Origin: Saprospiraceae bacterium
GTDB taxonomy: Bacteria; Bacteroidota; Bacteroidia; Chitinophagales; Saprospiraceae
Reading direction: 5' to 3'
DNA length: 64,000 bases
Assembly: GCA_019638385.1 (NCBI GenBank)
Contig: JAHBTW010000015.1
Location: 57,227-121,226, forward strand
Part shown: positions 54,220 through 61,499 of the stretch, in pieces
How the letters are laid out: each line of letters begins with the position of its first letter
How positions within the stretch are numbered: position 1 is the stretch's first letter
The notes under the pieces: generated by a model
What the model saw: only the letters and a program-made list of their open reading frames with translations
What the model was told of the DNA's origin: nothing
Database searches by the model: none
Translations under genes and position numbers: made by a program

Positions 54220-55398
54220 ATGAGTAAACCAGTAGAAATATTCATTGCCTATTCCCGAAAGGACGCTACCCTGCTGGCAGAGTTTCGAGTCCATCTCAAA
54301 CCATTGGAGCGCGCGGGTAAGGTGCAAATTTGGTACGATGGCGAAATAGAACCCGGCGCCGTTTGGGAAGAAGCCATCAAAAAGCACTTGCACAGCTCCC
54401 ACATCATCCTGCTCTTGGTGAGCGCCGATGCCATTGCCTCCGACTATTTTTATGATAAAGAAGTTTCCGACGCCCTCGAACGCCACCGGCAGGGCAAAGC
54501 CAGCGTAGTACCCATGATCATGCGCCCCTGCACCTGGGATGCTACCCCGCTGGCCGAGTTGCAGGCCATCCCGAAAAACGGCAAGCCGGTTACTTCCTGG
54601 AACGACCGCGACGAGGCATACTCCGATGCTGCCAAATCTTTGTGGAACATGGTGAACAACATCGAACGCCTCCAGCGGGAACAAGCAGCAGAAGCTCTAC
54701 GGCGCCAACAGGAAACTGAGGCCAACCGCATGGCCGAAGAACGCCGCCGGGAGGAAGATATCCGCCGGGAACGGGAAGCCGTCGAACAACAACAGCACCG
54801 CGAGGCCGAGCACCGCCGACGCGAAGCCAATGAACGACGCGCCGAGTACGAACGCCTGAAGGCCGAAGCCCAAATACAACTGCGCCGCCGCAACTGGCCC
54901 CGCGCCATACGGGCTGCACAAGCTGCGCTACAAGCTGCACCGGAGGATGCCGATGCACAAAACCTGCTCCAACAGGCAGAAGCCGGCAGCCGCCAACCTG
55001 TGCCGCCGAAACAACCCTACCTTCAATGGGCAGGCTTGGCTGCCGGGGTGTTGTTGGCCGTTTTTATCATCGTGAAAGTGGCGAGCGGGCCGGGCAAGAA
55101 AAGCGAGGCGGAGGTAGCCGCGCGCGAATACGCCGAAGCATGGCGCAAGGCCGAAGAGGATAATAACTTGGTGGCCTGGAGGGCATTTTTGAAGATATAC
55201 CCCGATGGCGACCGCAAGGAAGCGGCACAACAGCGGGTTGATTTGCTGGAAAAAAAGCTCAAGGCATTGCTGAATGATGCGGAGGTATTGTTGGAGATTG
55301 GAGATAAAGCAGGGGCTTGTTACAACCTGCACAATGCTCTTCTCATTGTGCCCAATGACTCCGATATTCTACAACGGATAAAAAAAGCAGGCTGCTGA
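54220..55398 (+). CDS. Membrane-anchored TIR-domain protein
   Basis: 392 residues. The TIR domain spans about 1-145: VEIFIAYSRKDATLL, IWYDGEIEPGAVWEEAI, HIILLLVSADAIASDYFYDKE. The predicted NADase glutamate is E81, by alignment of this motif from memory. A highly charged coiled coil (about 145-225), a TPR-like stretch, one transmembrane helix (about 268-288, LQWAGLAAGVLLAVFIIVKV) and a helical tail outside the cytoplasm follow. Bacterial TIR domains often act as NAD-degrading effectors in defence. It is the first gene of the run with the diversified lectin-fold protein, 31 bp upstream of it, so it may signal for that receptor. That link is inference. Confidence 0.85.
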   Translation: MSKPVEIFIAYSRKDATLLAEFRVHLKPLERAGKVQIWYDGEIEPGAVWEEAIKKHLHSSHIILLLVSADAIASDYFYDKEVSDALERHRQGKASVVPMIMRPCTWDATPLAELQAIPKNGKPVTSWNDRDEAYSDAAKSLWNMVNNIERLQREQAAEALRRQQETEANRMAEERRREEDIRREREAVEQQQHREAEHRRREANERRAEYERLKAEAQIQLRRRNWPRAIRAAQAALQAAPEDADAQNLLQQAEAGSRQPVPPKQPYLQWAGLAAGVLLAVFIIVKVASGPGKKSEAEVAAREYAEAWRKAEEDNNLVAWRAFLKIYPDGDRKEAAQQRVDLLEKKLKALLNDAEVLLEIGDKAGACYNLHNALLIVPNDSDILQRIKKAGC

Positions 55399-55429
55399 CC
55401 TGCGCAATGATAACAAAAACAGATAACAG

Positions 55430-56716
55430 ATGCACCTCCTTTACCCTGCCCTTCCTTCTGTATTGCAGCGCCTGCCGCAGCTCTGTATGTTCTCTTTGAT
55501 CTTGTTGCTTCCGGTTGTCGGCTCGGCACAGGAAGCCCAGTCGTGCTGCGCAAGGGCAAAGCAAAGCGGGCAGACTGCTTTCAATAACAAAAACTACGAT
55601 GAGGCCATCAGGGTCTGGACTAATGGTAAAAGATGCAGCGACGCCGCCAAATGCCCCGACCTCGACGCCCTCATCAAAAAAGCCAAGGATGCCCAGGCCG
55701 CCGCCAAACCCAAGCCGGTACCGCCCGCCCCCAAGCCTCAACCCCGGCCGCAAGGGCCTACCGAGGCCGAACGGAAGGCTCAGGCCGCCGACCAAGCCGC
55801 CAAAGCAGCCTTTGATATCGCTAAGGACATTCACTCCGTCAGGGCGTATGAGTTGTTTTTGAATAACCACGGCAGCAGCCGTTACGCCGCCGAGGCCCAC
55901 CGCCTGAAAAAAGCACTGGAAGCCGCTGCCGAGCCGCAGCCCGTACAAACTCAGCCCTCAACATCCACTACCCCCGACAAACCCGCCCTGCCTGCCCCCA
56001 TCACCCGACTCGAAGCCGACATGGTACGCATCACCGGCGGTACCTTCACCATGGGCTGCAAAAGCGGCCGCGATACCGACTGCTACGACGACGAAAAACC
56101 CTCCCACGAGGTGCGCCTGCGCGATTTCAACATCGGCAAGTACGAAGTGACCCAGGCCCAATGGCGCGCCGTGATGGGCAGCGATCCGTCGGAACTGTAC
56201 AATAAAGGCTGTGACCAATGCCCGGTGGAGCGCGTAAGCTGGAACGACATACAAGACTTCCTGAAAAAGCTGAATGCGCTGACCGGCAAGCGCTACCGGC
56301 TGCCCACCGAGGCAGAATGGGAGTACGCTGCGCGCGGCGGCAATCAGAGCCGGGGCTACCTGTACAGCGGGAGCAATACCATAGGGGATGTAGCTTGGTA
56401 TGATGCCAATGCAAAATCGGGCAATACCAACGGCGCACAAAAAACGACCCGCCCGGTGGGTGCCAAAAATCCCAACGAACTGGGCTTGTACGATATGAGC
56501 GGCAACGTGTGGGAGTGGTGCGAGGATGATTGGCACGGCGATTACAAGGGCGCCCCCATGGATGGAAGTGCTTGGGTGGATAGTACTAGGGCTTCTTACC
56601 GCGTGCACCGCGGCGGCGGTTGGCGCATCGACGCCGGGTTCTGCCGCGCCGCCAACCGCAACGGCAACACGCCGGCGGACCGCAACGGCAACGTCGGCTT
56701 TCGCCTCGCCCTCTAG
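55430..56716 (+). CDS. Exported FGE-sulfatase/C-type-lectin-fold protein, DGR target
   Basis: 428 residues. A signal-like N-terminus (about 1-34, cleavage near GSAQ) is followed by TPR-like helices with Cys pairs (35-90), a Pro/Lys linker, and a helical module (about 120-165). The FGE-sulfatase domain spans 196-428: MVRITGGTFTMGC, YEVTQAQWRAVMG, RLPTEAEWEYAARGG, LGLYDMSGNVWEWC. Residues 387-428 are encoded by the variable repeat. Eleven codons there differ from the template: Y390, H393, G397, R399, I400, G403, F404, G412, A416, D417, G420. The catalytic Cys pair of true FGE is not evident, so this is a binding protein, not an FGE enzyme. Confidence 0.92.
   Translation: MHLLYPALPSVLQRLPQLCMFSLILLLPVVGSAQEAQSCCARAKQSGQTAFNNKNYDEAIRVWTNGKRCSDAAKCPDLDALIKKAKDAQAAAKPKPVPPAPKPQPRPQGPTEAERKAQAADQAAKAAFDIAKDIHSVRAYELFLNNHGSSRYAAEAHRLKKALEAAAEPQPVQTQPSTSTTPDKPALPAPITRLEADMVRITGGTFTMGCKSGRDTDCYDDEKPSHEVRLRDFNIGKYEVTQAQWRAVMGSDPSELYNKGCDQCPVERVSWNDIQDFLKKLNALTGKRYRLPTEAEWEYAARGGNQSRGYLYSGSNTIGDVAWYDANAKSGNTNGAQKTTRPVGAKNPNELGLYDMSGNVWEWCEDDWHGDYKGAPMDGSAWVDSTRASYRVHRGGGWRIDAGFCRAANRNGNTPADRNGNVGFRLAL
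56587..56716 (+). repeat. DGR variable repeat (VR)
   Basis: The last 130 bp of the lectin-fold gene align without gaps to 58323-58452. All 15 differences are at template adenines: 9 to G, 4 to T, 2 to C. The last 24 bp are identical, which fits an initiation-of-homing region at the 3' end. Confidence 0.97.
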
Positions 56717-56719
56717 TTT

Positions 56720-56735
56720 GGAGGTGTGTCACTCC
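56720..56735 (+). promoter_or_regulatory. Hairpin just after the VR
   Basis: GGAGGTG and CACTCC can form a 6-bp stem with one bulged G and a 3-nt loop, 3 nt past the VR stop codon. DGR targets commonly have a hairpin or cruciform at this place that helps homing. Confidence 0.5.
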
Positions 56736-56737
56736 GT

Positions 56738-56752
56738 GCCTGACTTATGAGC
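56738..56752 (+). repeat. Long-range inverted repeat, left arm
   Basis: GCCTGACTTATGAGC is the exact reverse complement of 58452-58466, immediately after the template repeat. Confidence 0.85.
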
Positions 56753-56767
56753 AGAAAAAAAAGCGAA

Positions 56768-56834
56768 ATACCCCTACGGAATGGAGCAAGGAGGGGGGAG
56801 GGACGACCCCTCCGGCGAAATGGAGAAGGGGTAT
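56768..56834 (+). ncRNA. Structured intergenic RNA candidate upstream of the HRDC gene
   Basis: Nested stems: outer ATACCCCT (56768-56775) with AGGGGTAT (56827-56834), inner GGAGGGG (56790-56796) with CCCCTCC (56807-56813). It lies between the VR gene and the accessory gene. It may be a leader structure or part of the retroelement RNA. No known RNA family is recognised. Confidence 0.4.
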
Positions 56835-56860
56835 GGAGCTACGTCATGTTGGCAACAAAT

Positions 56861-56885
56861 AGGGCGTAAGCCCTCGAAATTTTTT
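56861..56885 (+). terminator. Hairpin plus T run just before the HRDC gene (terminator or attenuator)
   Basis: AGGGC-GTAA-GCCCT gives a 5-bp stem with a GNRA-type loop, followed 5 nt later by six T. It ends 5 nt before the HRDC start codon. It could uncouple expression of the target gene from the RT genes. Confidence 0.5.
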
Positions 56886-56890
56886 GAAAA

Positions 56891-57364
56891 ATGCAGATAA
56901 AAATTTTCAGTATTCCGGTAATGGGCGGCGAAGCCCTTACAGAGGAGATGAACGCTTTTTTGCGCTCCAGGAAAATATTGCAGGTGGAGCAGCAATTGGT
57001 ACAGGAATCGCATGGCGCCTTATGGTGCTTTTGCGTCCGGTATATAGAGGGCGAGGCGTATAATATGGCTCGGGATAAAATAGATTACAAGGATATATTG
57101 GAACCGGAAGCATTCACCCGTTTTTTGGCCATGAAGGGCATCCGAAAAAAATTAGCCGATGAAGAGGGAGTCCGGGCTTATAATGTGTTCACGGATGCAG
57201 AGCTGGCCGAATTGGCCAAACTGGAACAGGTCACTGTGGCCGAGATGAAAAAAGTGAAAGGCGTAGGCGAAAAAAAGATCGAGAAGTACGGCAAACATTT
57301 TTTCAGTTTATCAGAACCTAATGAGAAGAGCCAACAACCTGATCCTGCTGATAGCCGACCCTAA
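56891..57364 (+). CDS. DGR accessory protein with HRDC domain
   Basis: 157 residues. The N-terminal module (1-60: MQIKIFSIPVMGGEALTEEM, FLRSRKILQVEQQLV, ALWCFCVRYIEG) is typical of accessory proteins next to Bacteroidota DGR reverse transcriptases. An HRDC helical domain follows (about 72-139: EPEAFTRFLAMKGIRKKLAD, VFTDAELAELAKLEQVTV, MKKVKGVGEKKIEKYG). HRDC domains bind nucleic acid, so it probably replaces Avd as the RT partner. It overlaps the RT gene by 44 bp, indicating coupled translation. Confidence 0.9.
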   Translation: MQIKIFSIPVMGGEALTEEMNAFLRSRKILQVEQQLVQESHGALWCFCVRYIEGEAYNMARDKIDYKDILEPEAFTRFLAMKGIRKKLADEEGVRAYNVFTDAELAELAKLEQVTVAEMKKVKGVGEKKIEKYGKHFFSLSEPNEKSQQPDPADSRP

Positions 57365-58325
57365 TAATCTGAGGCTCGCCTCCTGGAAAGCAGCTAAGGG
57401 CAAGCGCTATGCAAGTTCGGTGCTGGCCTTTCAGGAAAATCTGGACGAAAATTTACTAACGCTTCGCACTCAAATACTTGGCGCTTGTGTAGAAGTAGGC
57501 AACTATCGCTATTTCAAAGTATATGAGCCGAAAGAGCGGCAAATATGCGCAAGTGCTTTTCGGGAGCAGGTCCTGCATCACGCGCTGATGAATGTATGTC
57601 ATCCGTACTTCGACCGCGCGCAGATATTCGGCAGTTATGCCAGCCGGAAAGGGAAAGGAACTTATGCAGCGCTGGAGCGAGCGAAGTCTTTTACGAAAAA
57701 ACATGAGTGGTTTCTGAAATTGGATGTGCGCAAGTTCTTTGAGAGCCTGCATCACGATGTGATGAAGCGGCAGTTGGCCCGCTTGTTCAAGGAGGAGAAT
57801 CTTTTGTTGATTTTCGCACAAATCATTGACAGCTACGAAGCGCATACAGATCGCGGGGTACCCATCGGCAATTTGACCAGTCAGTATTTTGCGAACCACT
57901 ACCTGGCGGAGCTGGATCATTTTATCAAAGAGAAGTTAGGCATCAAGGCTTATGTGCGATACATGGATGACATGGTGCTGTGGCACAAGGATAAAGCGGT
58001 ACTCAAAGCCGCCTTGAAGTCTATTCAAGCCTTCTTGGAAAGCCGTTTGTGTTGTACGCTCAAGCCGCCGGTGTTGAATCGTTGCAAACACGGCTTGCCG
58101 TTTTTGGGGTATCATATTTTTCCGCACTACTTGCACTTGCTGCAAAAAAGCAAGGTGCGGTTCATTCGCAAACTTACCTGTATAGAAGAGAATTACCAAA
58201 GTGGAGCCTGGAGCGAGGAAATATGCGCCCGGCATGCTTTGCCGCTCATTGCTTTTACAAAACATGCTGATGCGAAAGCATTTCGAAAAAACGTACTTTT
58301 GCGTTTGCAAGGTCAACCATCATAG
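57321..58325 (+). CDS. DGR-type reverse transcriptase
   Basis: 334 residues from ATG 57321. It has the seven RT blocks. Motif A is FLKLDVRKFFESL with catalytic D135. Motif 4 is the DGR hallmark IGNLTSQ (182-188), where other RTs have a QG motif. Motif C is RYMDDMVLW (Y214-D217), and GLPFLGYHIF follows. There is no maturase or integrase domain, and the length suits a DGR RT. It makes adenine-mutagenised cDNA from the template repeat with the HRDC partner. The stop codon (58323-58325) is the first three bases of the template repeat. Confidence 0.97.
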   Translation: MRRANNLILLIADPNNLRLASWKAAKGKRYASSVLAFQENLDENLLTLRTQILGACVEVGNYRYFKVYEPKERQICASAFREQVLHHALMNVCHPYFDRAQIFGSYASRKGKGTYAALERAKSFTKKHEWFLKLDVRKFFESLHHDVMKRQLARLFKEENLLLIFAQIIDSYEAHTDRGVPIGNLTSQYFANHYLAELDHFIKEKLGIKAYVRYMDDMVLWHKDKAVLKAALKSIQAFLESRLCCTLKPPVLNRCKHGLPFLGYHIFPHYLHLLQKSKVRFIRKLTCIEENYQSGAWSEEICARHALPLIAFTKHADAKAFRKNVLLRLQGQPS

Positions 58326-58452
58326 GGCTTCTAACCGCGTGAACCGCGGCGGCAGTTGGAACAACGACGCCAGGAACTGCCGCGCCGCCAACCGCAACAA
58401 CAACACGCCGACGAACCGCAACAACAACGTCGGCTTTCGCCTCGCCCTCTAG
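58323..58452 (+). repeat. DGR template repeat (TR)
   Basis: 130 bp matching the VR with 33 adenines, 15 of them changed in the VR, and 97 non-adenine bases all conserved. In frame it would read an Asn-rich version of the lectin tail (RVNRGGSWNNDARNCRAANR). AAC codons give access to many amino acids when adenines mutate. It is not itself a gene. Confidence 0.97.
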
Positions 58453-58466
58453 CTCATAAGTCAGGC
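58452..58466 (+). repeat. Long-range inverted repeat, right arm
   Basis: GCTCATAAGTCAGGC, starting at the last base of the template repeat, is the exact reverse complement of 56738-56752. Confidence 0.85.
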
Positions 58467-58732
58467 CGGATGGCCACCGATGAACAGATGGTTGTCCTGT
58501 CCCCGCCTCGCGGGGCAAAAAGGCGGCTTCGGTCGCAAGGAGCGGCAGTATTGGTAGGGCCGGAGCGCCCGAAGGTTCTGCCGCTTCGCTGTATCCGCTC
58601 GCGCCGGCAGGCAACCGCGCCTTTGTCGCGGCAGGCCACGGCGCGGTAAACTTTTTACTTTTATCTTTTTACTTTTTCCTTCTTTTGAGACAGCCTCGGC
58701 AGGGTTGAGTGATGCTCCCCAATTGTATCTTG
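58467..58732. repeat. Right-edge gap of the retroelement locus
   Basis: No gene is seen. It holds a CCCCGC/GCGGGG hairpin with 3-nt loop (58501-58515), the second 27-bp repeat copy (58600-58626), and a T-rich TTTTTACTTTT word run (58651-58685). Confidence 0.6.
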
Positions 58733-59350
58733 TCAATTTCCCTGTCGCCGCTCCAACCACACATATACCCCCAGCGCCAGCATCGTGCCGATCATCGCGC
58801 CGGCATACACATCCCGAAAGAAATGCATCACTAAATAAATGCGCGATATGCCGACGAGCACGGCTATGCCAAAAAAGAGAGCGGGCAGCATCTGCTTGCG
58901 CGGAATGGCAAGAGCCAGAAAACTATACAATGCAAAGGCCGACATGGTGTGTCCGGAGGGGAAACTCGTGGCGCCGTAGTACACCGGGGCGCCTTCCACG
59001 GCGGTGATTTTATCGAGCAGGTCCATCTTTTGGAACCAGGCATACGGCCGGTCTTGAGCAAAAAAGGTTTTTGTACCATAAGAAACCAACATCACAACAA
59101 AGCCCAACAGGGCGAGCACCCACGCCGTTCGCTTGCGGAGTACGGCATATATGAGGATGGCAATCACCAAAAAATACTCCTCGCCCAGGCGAGTCGCCCA
59201 GCGGAAAAACCAGTCGGCAAAAGGGCTGCGGTGTTGGCTCAGGTAAATGATTTCCTGTCCTTGGGGTATCTCATGCAGCAAGATGGCTCCGATGATGGCA
59301 AACAAGCTGAAACAAACGAAAAACAGCCGGTTTTCACTAAAAACACTCAT
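58733..59350 (-). CDS. PAP2-family phosphatase
   Basis: 205 residues from ATG 59350; the frame upstream of it is a shadow inside the next gene. Five to six membrane segments are visible. The PAP2 triplet is KTFFAQDRPYAWF, PSGHTMSAF and SRIYLVMHFFRDVYAGAMIG. It probably removes phosphate from lipid pyrophosphates, such as undecaprenyl pyrophosphate, or from phosphatidate. It overlaps the upstream permease gene by 4 bp. Confidence 0.92.
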   Translation of the reverse strand: MSVFSENRLFFVCFSLFAIIGAILLHEIPQGQEIIYLSQHRSPFADWFFRWATRLGEEYFLVIAILIYAVLRKRTAWVLALLGFVVMLVSYGTKTFFAQDRPYAWFQKMDLLDKITAVEGAPVYYGATSFPSGHTMSAFALYSFLALAIPRKQMLPALFFGIAVLVGISRIYLVMHFFRDVYAGAMIGTMLALGVYVWLERRQGN

Positions 59351-61050
59351 GCCGCCGCCTTTTTGGGGATGAAACGGCGGATGAGCGCATTGAGTCGCTC
59401 GAAGCGGAATATCTCCGAGTCGTTCATGGCTTTGAGGGTGAGATAAGCGCCGATGGGAATGAAGATCATGCAGGGTATCCAGGCGGCTACCTGCGCCGGC
59501 GCGACGAAGGCTTCCGCTATTTTGCGACAAAAGATGGTCAGAATGATGAACAGCACAAAAAAGATGGTGGAAATGAGAATGGGGAACCCAAACCCGCCTT
59601 TGCGCACAATGGCGCCCATGGGCGCTCCGATGAAAAGGAACACGATGCACATGGCTGCAAAGCTGTACTTGGTGTGCAATTCATAAATAAACTTGACCCG
59701 GTTTTTCTTCATGCGGCTGAGCGTGGTAGCCGTGGATTCCGCCTGATTGAGCAGGCTGCGGGCCAGCGTGAGTCCGGTTTGCAGCAGGCGGGGCTGTGTG
59801 GTGCTGTCAAATGTCTCTGCAAAAGAGTTGTAGGCCGTCAGGGGTTTGTCTATTTGCTGTGCAAGACCTCCACCGGCCGGTTCTAAGGACGCCGGCCCTT
59901 GCAGCGTACCGCGGAAGCTTTGTACCAATTGATCGGGAATCTGCACCGGATTTTTAAATCCTGTAGAAGTATTGTTTACAGTCGTATCAGCGGGTCGAGC
60001 CTGCTTGATGGCGCCGGGGTTTATTTTTTTGATGCCGGCCTGCATGCCGGTATCGGCCAACAACTGCGGCTGGAAAGTGTCTTGTAAATCCGGCACATAG
60101 GTAGGAACCAATTCCTCCTCGTCCGTTTGCGGGGTGGAAACGGTATCTGGTTTCGGCAGGGAGATGTAGGCCGATAATTGTTTGAAAACCGACTCCCGGC
60201 GCTCGTCAATTTGTATGGCCATAGAGTCAATGGATTCCTGCAATTGGGCAATGCTCAACATGCTGCGGTTGCTCTTGAACAGCTCCTCGTTGGTGCGTTG
60301 CAGGTCAAATTCGGAGAGGTCGAAGGCGCGGGTCCAGGTTTTGAAATTGGTGCGGATGAACGGCGAAGAGGCCGTTCCGCGACCGGAGGGCCTCGGCTCC
60401 ACATACTGATGTCCGTCGTGGAGTTTCATCACAAAGCGCTTTTGATCGGGCGTGGTAAACATGCGGCCGCTGCGGGCATTGATGTGGCTGTATGCGCCCT
60501 CGTCGGAAGATTTGTGATCGTATATGATCACTTTTTCGATACCCTGTCCGTCGCTCTTTTTATTGCCGATGCGAATGGCAAATCCTTGAAAATCATCGTT
60601 GAACACACCTTCTTCGAGGCGAAGGGCGGGCTTTTGGCGCTGTATATCGTACATGCGCGAACCGAACTTGAGATTGGACACCGGAATGAGGTAGTCGGAA
60701 CAATAGTAAGACAAAGCGGTACACATAGCTCCGAAAATCATCATGGGCGCCATGACGCGAAAGAGGGAAACACCGGCAGATTTCAAACTGGACAGTTCGT
60801 AGTGTTCTGCGAGGTTGCCCAATACCATCACCGAGGAAATGAGAATGGCCAAAGGCAGCGCCATCGGCACCAGCGACACGCACTTATAGGCCAGCAACTC
60901 CGTGATGAGGAAGATGCTAAGCCCTTTGCCGGCCAGGTCGTCTATGTACACCCATAGTATTTGTATGAGCAATACGAAGGTGGCAATCAAAAACGTGACG
61001 ACAAAGGGCGGCAAAAAACTCTGTATCAGCAGGCGGTCTATGGTTTTCAT
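59347..61050 (-). CDS. LptF/LptG-family permease
   Basis: 567 residues from ATG 61050 (MKTIDRLLIQSFLPPFVVTF). Three N-terminal and three C-terminal membrane segments flank a large periplasmic jellyroll region with an inserted low-complexity stretch (about 270-440) typical of Bacteroidota. It extracts lipopolysaccharide from the inner membrane with LptB. Coupled to the PAP2 gene by a 4-bp overlap. Confidence 0.92.
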   Translation of the reverse strand: MKTIDRLLIQSFLPPFVVTFLIATFVLLIQILWVYIDDLAGKGLSIFLITELLAYKCVSLVPMALPLAILISSVMVLGNLAEHYELSSLKSAGVSLFRVMAPMMIFGAMCTALSYYCSDYLIPVSNLKFGSRMYDIQRQKPALRLEEGVFNDDFQGFAIRIGNKKSDGQGIEKVIIYDHKSSDEGAYSHINARSGRMFTTPDQKRFVMKLHDGHQYVEPRPSGRGTASSPFIRTNFKTWTRAFDLSEFDLQRTNEELFKSNRSMLSIAQLQESIDSMAIQIDERRESVFKQLSAYISLPKPDTVSTPQTDEEELVPTYVPDLQDTFQPQLLADTGMQAGIKKINPGAIKQARPADTTVNNTSTGFKNPVQIPDQLVQSFRGTLQGPASLEPAGGGLAQQIDKPLTAYNSFAETFDSTTQPRLLQTGLTLARSLLNQAESTATTLSRMKKNRVKFIYELHTKYSFAAMCIVFLFIGAPMGAIVRKGGFGFPILISTIFFVLFIILTIFCRKIAEAFVAPAQVAAWIPCMIFIPIGAYLTLKAMNDSEIFRFERLNALIRRFIPKKAAA

Positions 61051-61098
61051 GCTGTGTGCTCCGTTAAAACATCCCTCCAACAACTTGTGAATACTTTC

Positions 61099-61149
61099 GG
61101 TTGCCTTTCAGCGGCGTACTTTTTTCGCTAAAAGACCGCTGAAGCAACC
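61099..61149. repeat. Hairpin between the divergent lptF/G-type gene and the toxin-antitoxin pair
   Basis: GGTTGC(ct)TTCAGCGG at 61099-61114 pairs with CCGCTGAAGCAACC at 61136-61149, 14 bp with a 2-nt bulge. It may terminate or insulate. Confidence 0.55.
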
Positions 61150-61247
61150 CGACAGAGGTTTTCAACCATTAGACCTCGATTCACAAAAAACATACTTATG
61201 AAATCAAAATTCTTATATTCGGGGTTATTATGTCAAAGTAGCTTAAC

Positions 61248-61499
61248 ATGGCAATCGTAATATCTGAATACATCATCCGGCAAACCAAATTAACCGAGGA
61301 AGAATTTAGGCTTAAATTGGCCCTGATGCTGTTTGAAAAAAACATACTTACTTTTGGACAAGCCCGGAGGTTTTCAGGGCTGAATGTACTTGATTTTCAA
61401 GCCTTGTTGGTAAAAAACGAGGTTGCCCTTCATTATGATTGGGATGATTATCAAGACGACCGAAAGACATTGGATTCCCTGAGCGCCAAACCGTCATGA
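61248..61499 (+). CDS. UPF0175-family antitoxin
   Basis: 83 residues with MLFEKNILTFGQARRFSGLNVLDFQALL, a UPF0175 helix-turn-helix-like pattern. Such proteins neutralise DUF3368 PIN-type toxins. It overlaps the next gene by 4 bp (ATGA) as usual for toxin-antitoxin pairs. A -7-like TATATTCG is at 61214-61221. More AT-rich than its neighbours. Confidence 0.88.
   Translation: MAIVISEYIIRQTKLTEEEFRLKLALMLFEKNILTFGQARRFSGLNVLDFQALLVKNEVALHYDWDDYQDDRKTLDSLSAKPS

Larger units (their letters stand above)
56587..58466 (+). mobile_element. Diversity-generating retroelement (VR-HRDC-RT-TR)
   Basis: Complete DGR: variable repeat in the target gene, HRDC accessory gene, DGR-type reverse transcriptase and a template repeat downstream of the RT. 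A 15-bp inverted repeat (56738-56752 and 58452-58466) brackets the accessory, RT and template. The template copies its sequence into the VR through error-prone cDNA made at adenines. Confidence 0.96.

Noticed and set aside
55430..56716. Lectin-fold protein as a true formylglycine-generating enzyme
   Set aside because: The catalytic cysteine pair of FGE is not evident and the C-terminal region is the hypervariable DGR target, typical of binding proteins.
58201..58452. Open frame that reads through the template repeat in the lectin frame
   Set aside because: It overlaps the RT gene out of frame and its only meaningful part is the template repeat, which acts as RNA template, not protein.
58323..58452. 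Template repeat as a pseudogene fragment of the FGE-type gene
   Set aside because: Random decay would give differences at all four bases; here every difference is at an adenine of this copy.
59351..59650. 100-residue extension of the PAP2 protein
   Set aside because: It lies in another frame inside the LptF/G-type gene, is His-rich shadow sequence, and the normal PAP2 start is ATG 59350.
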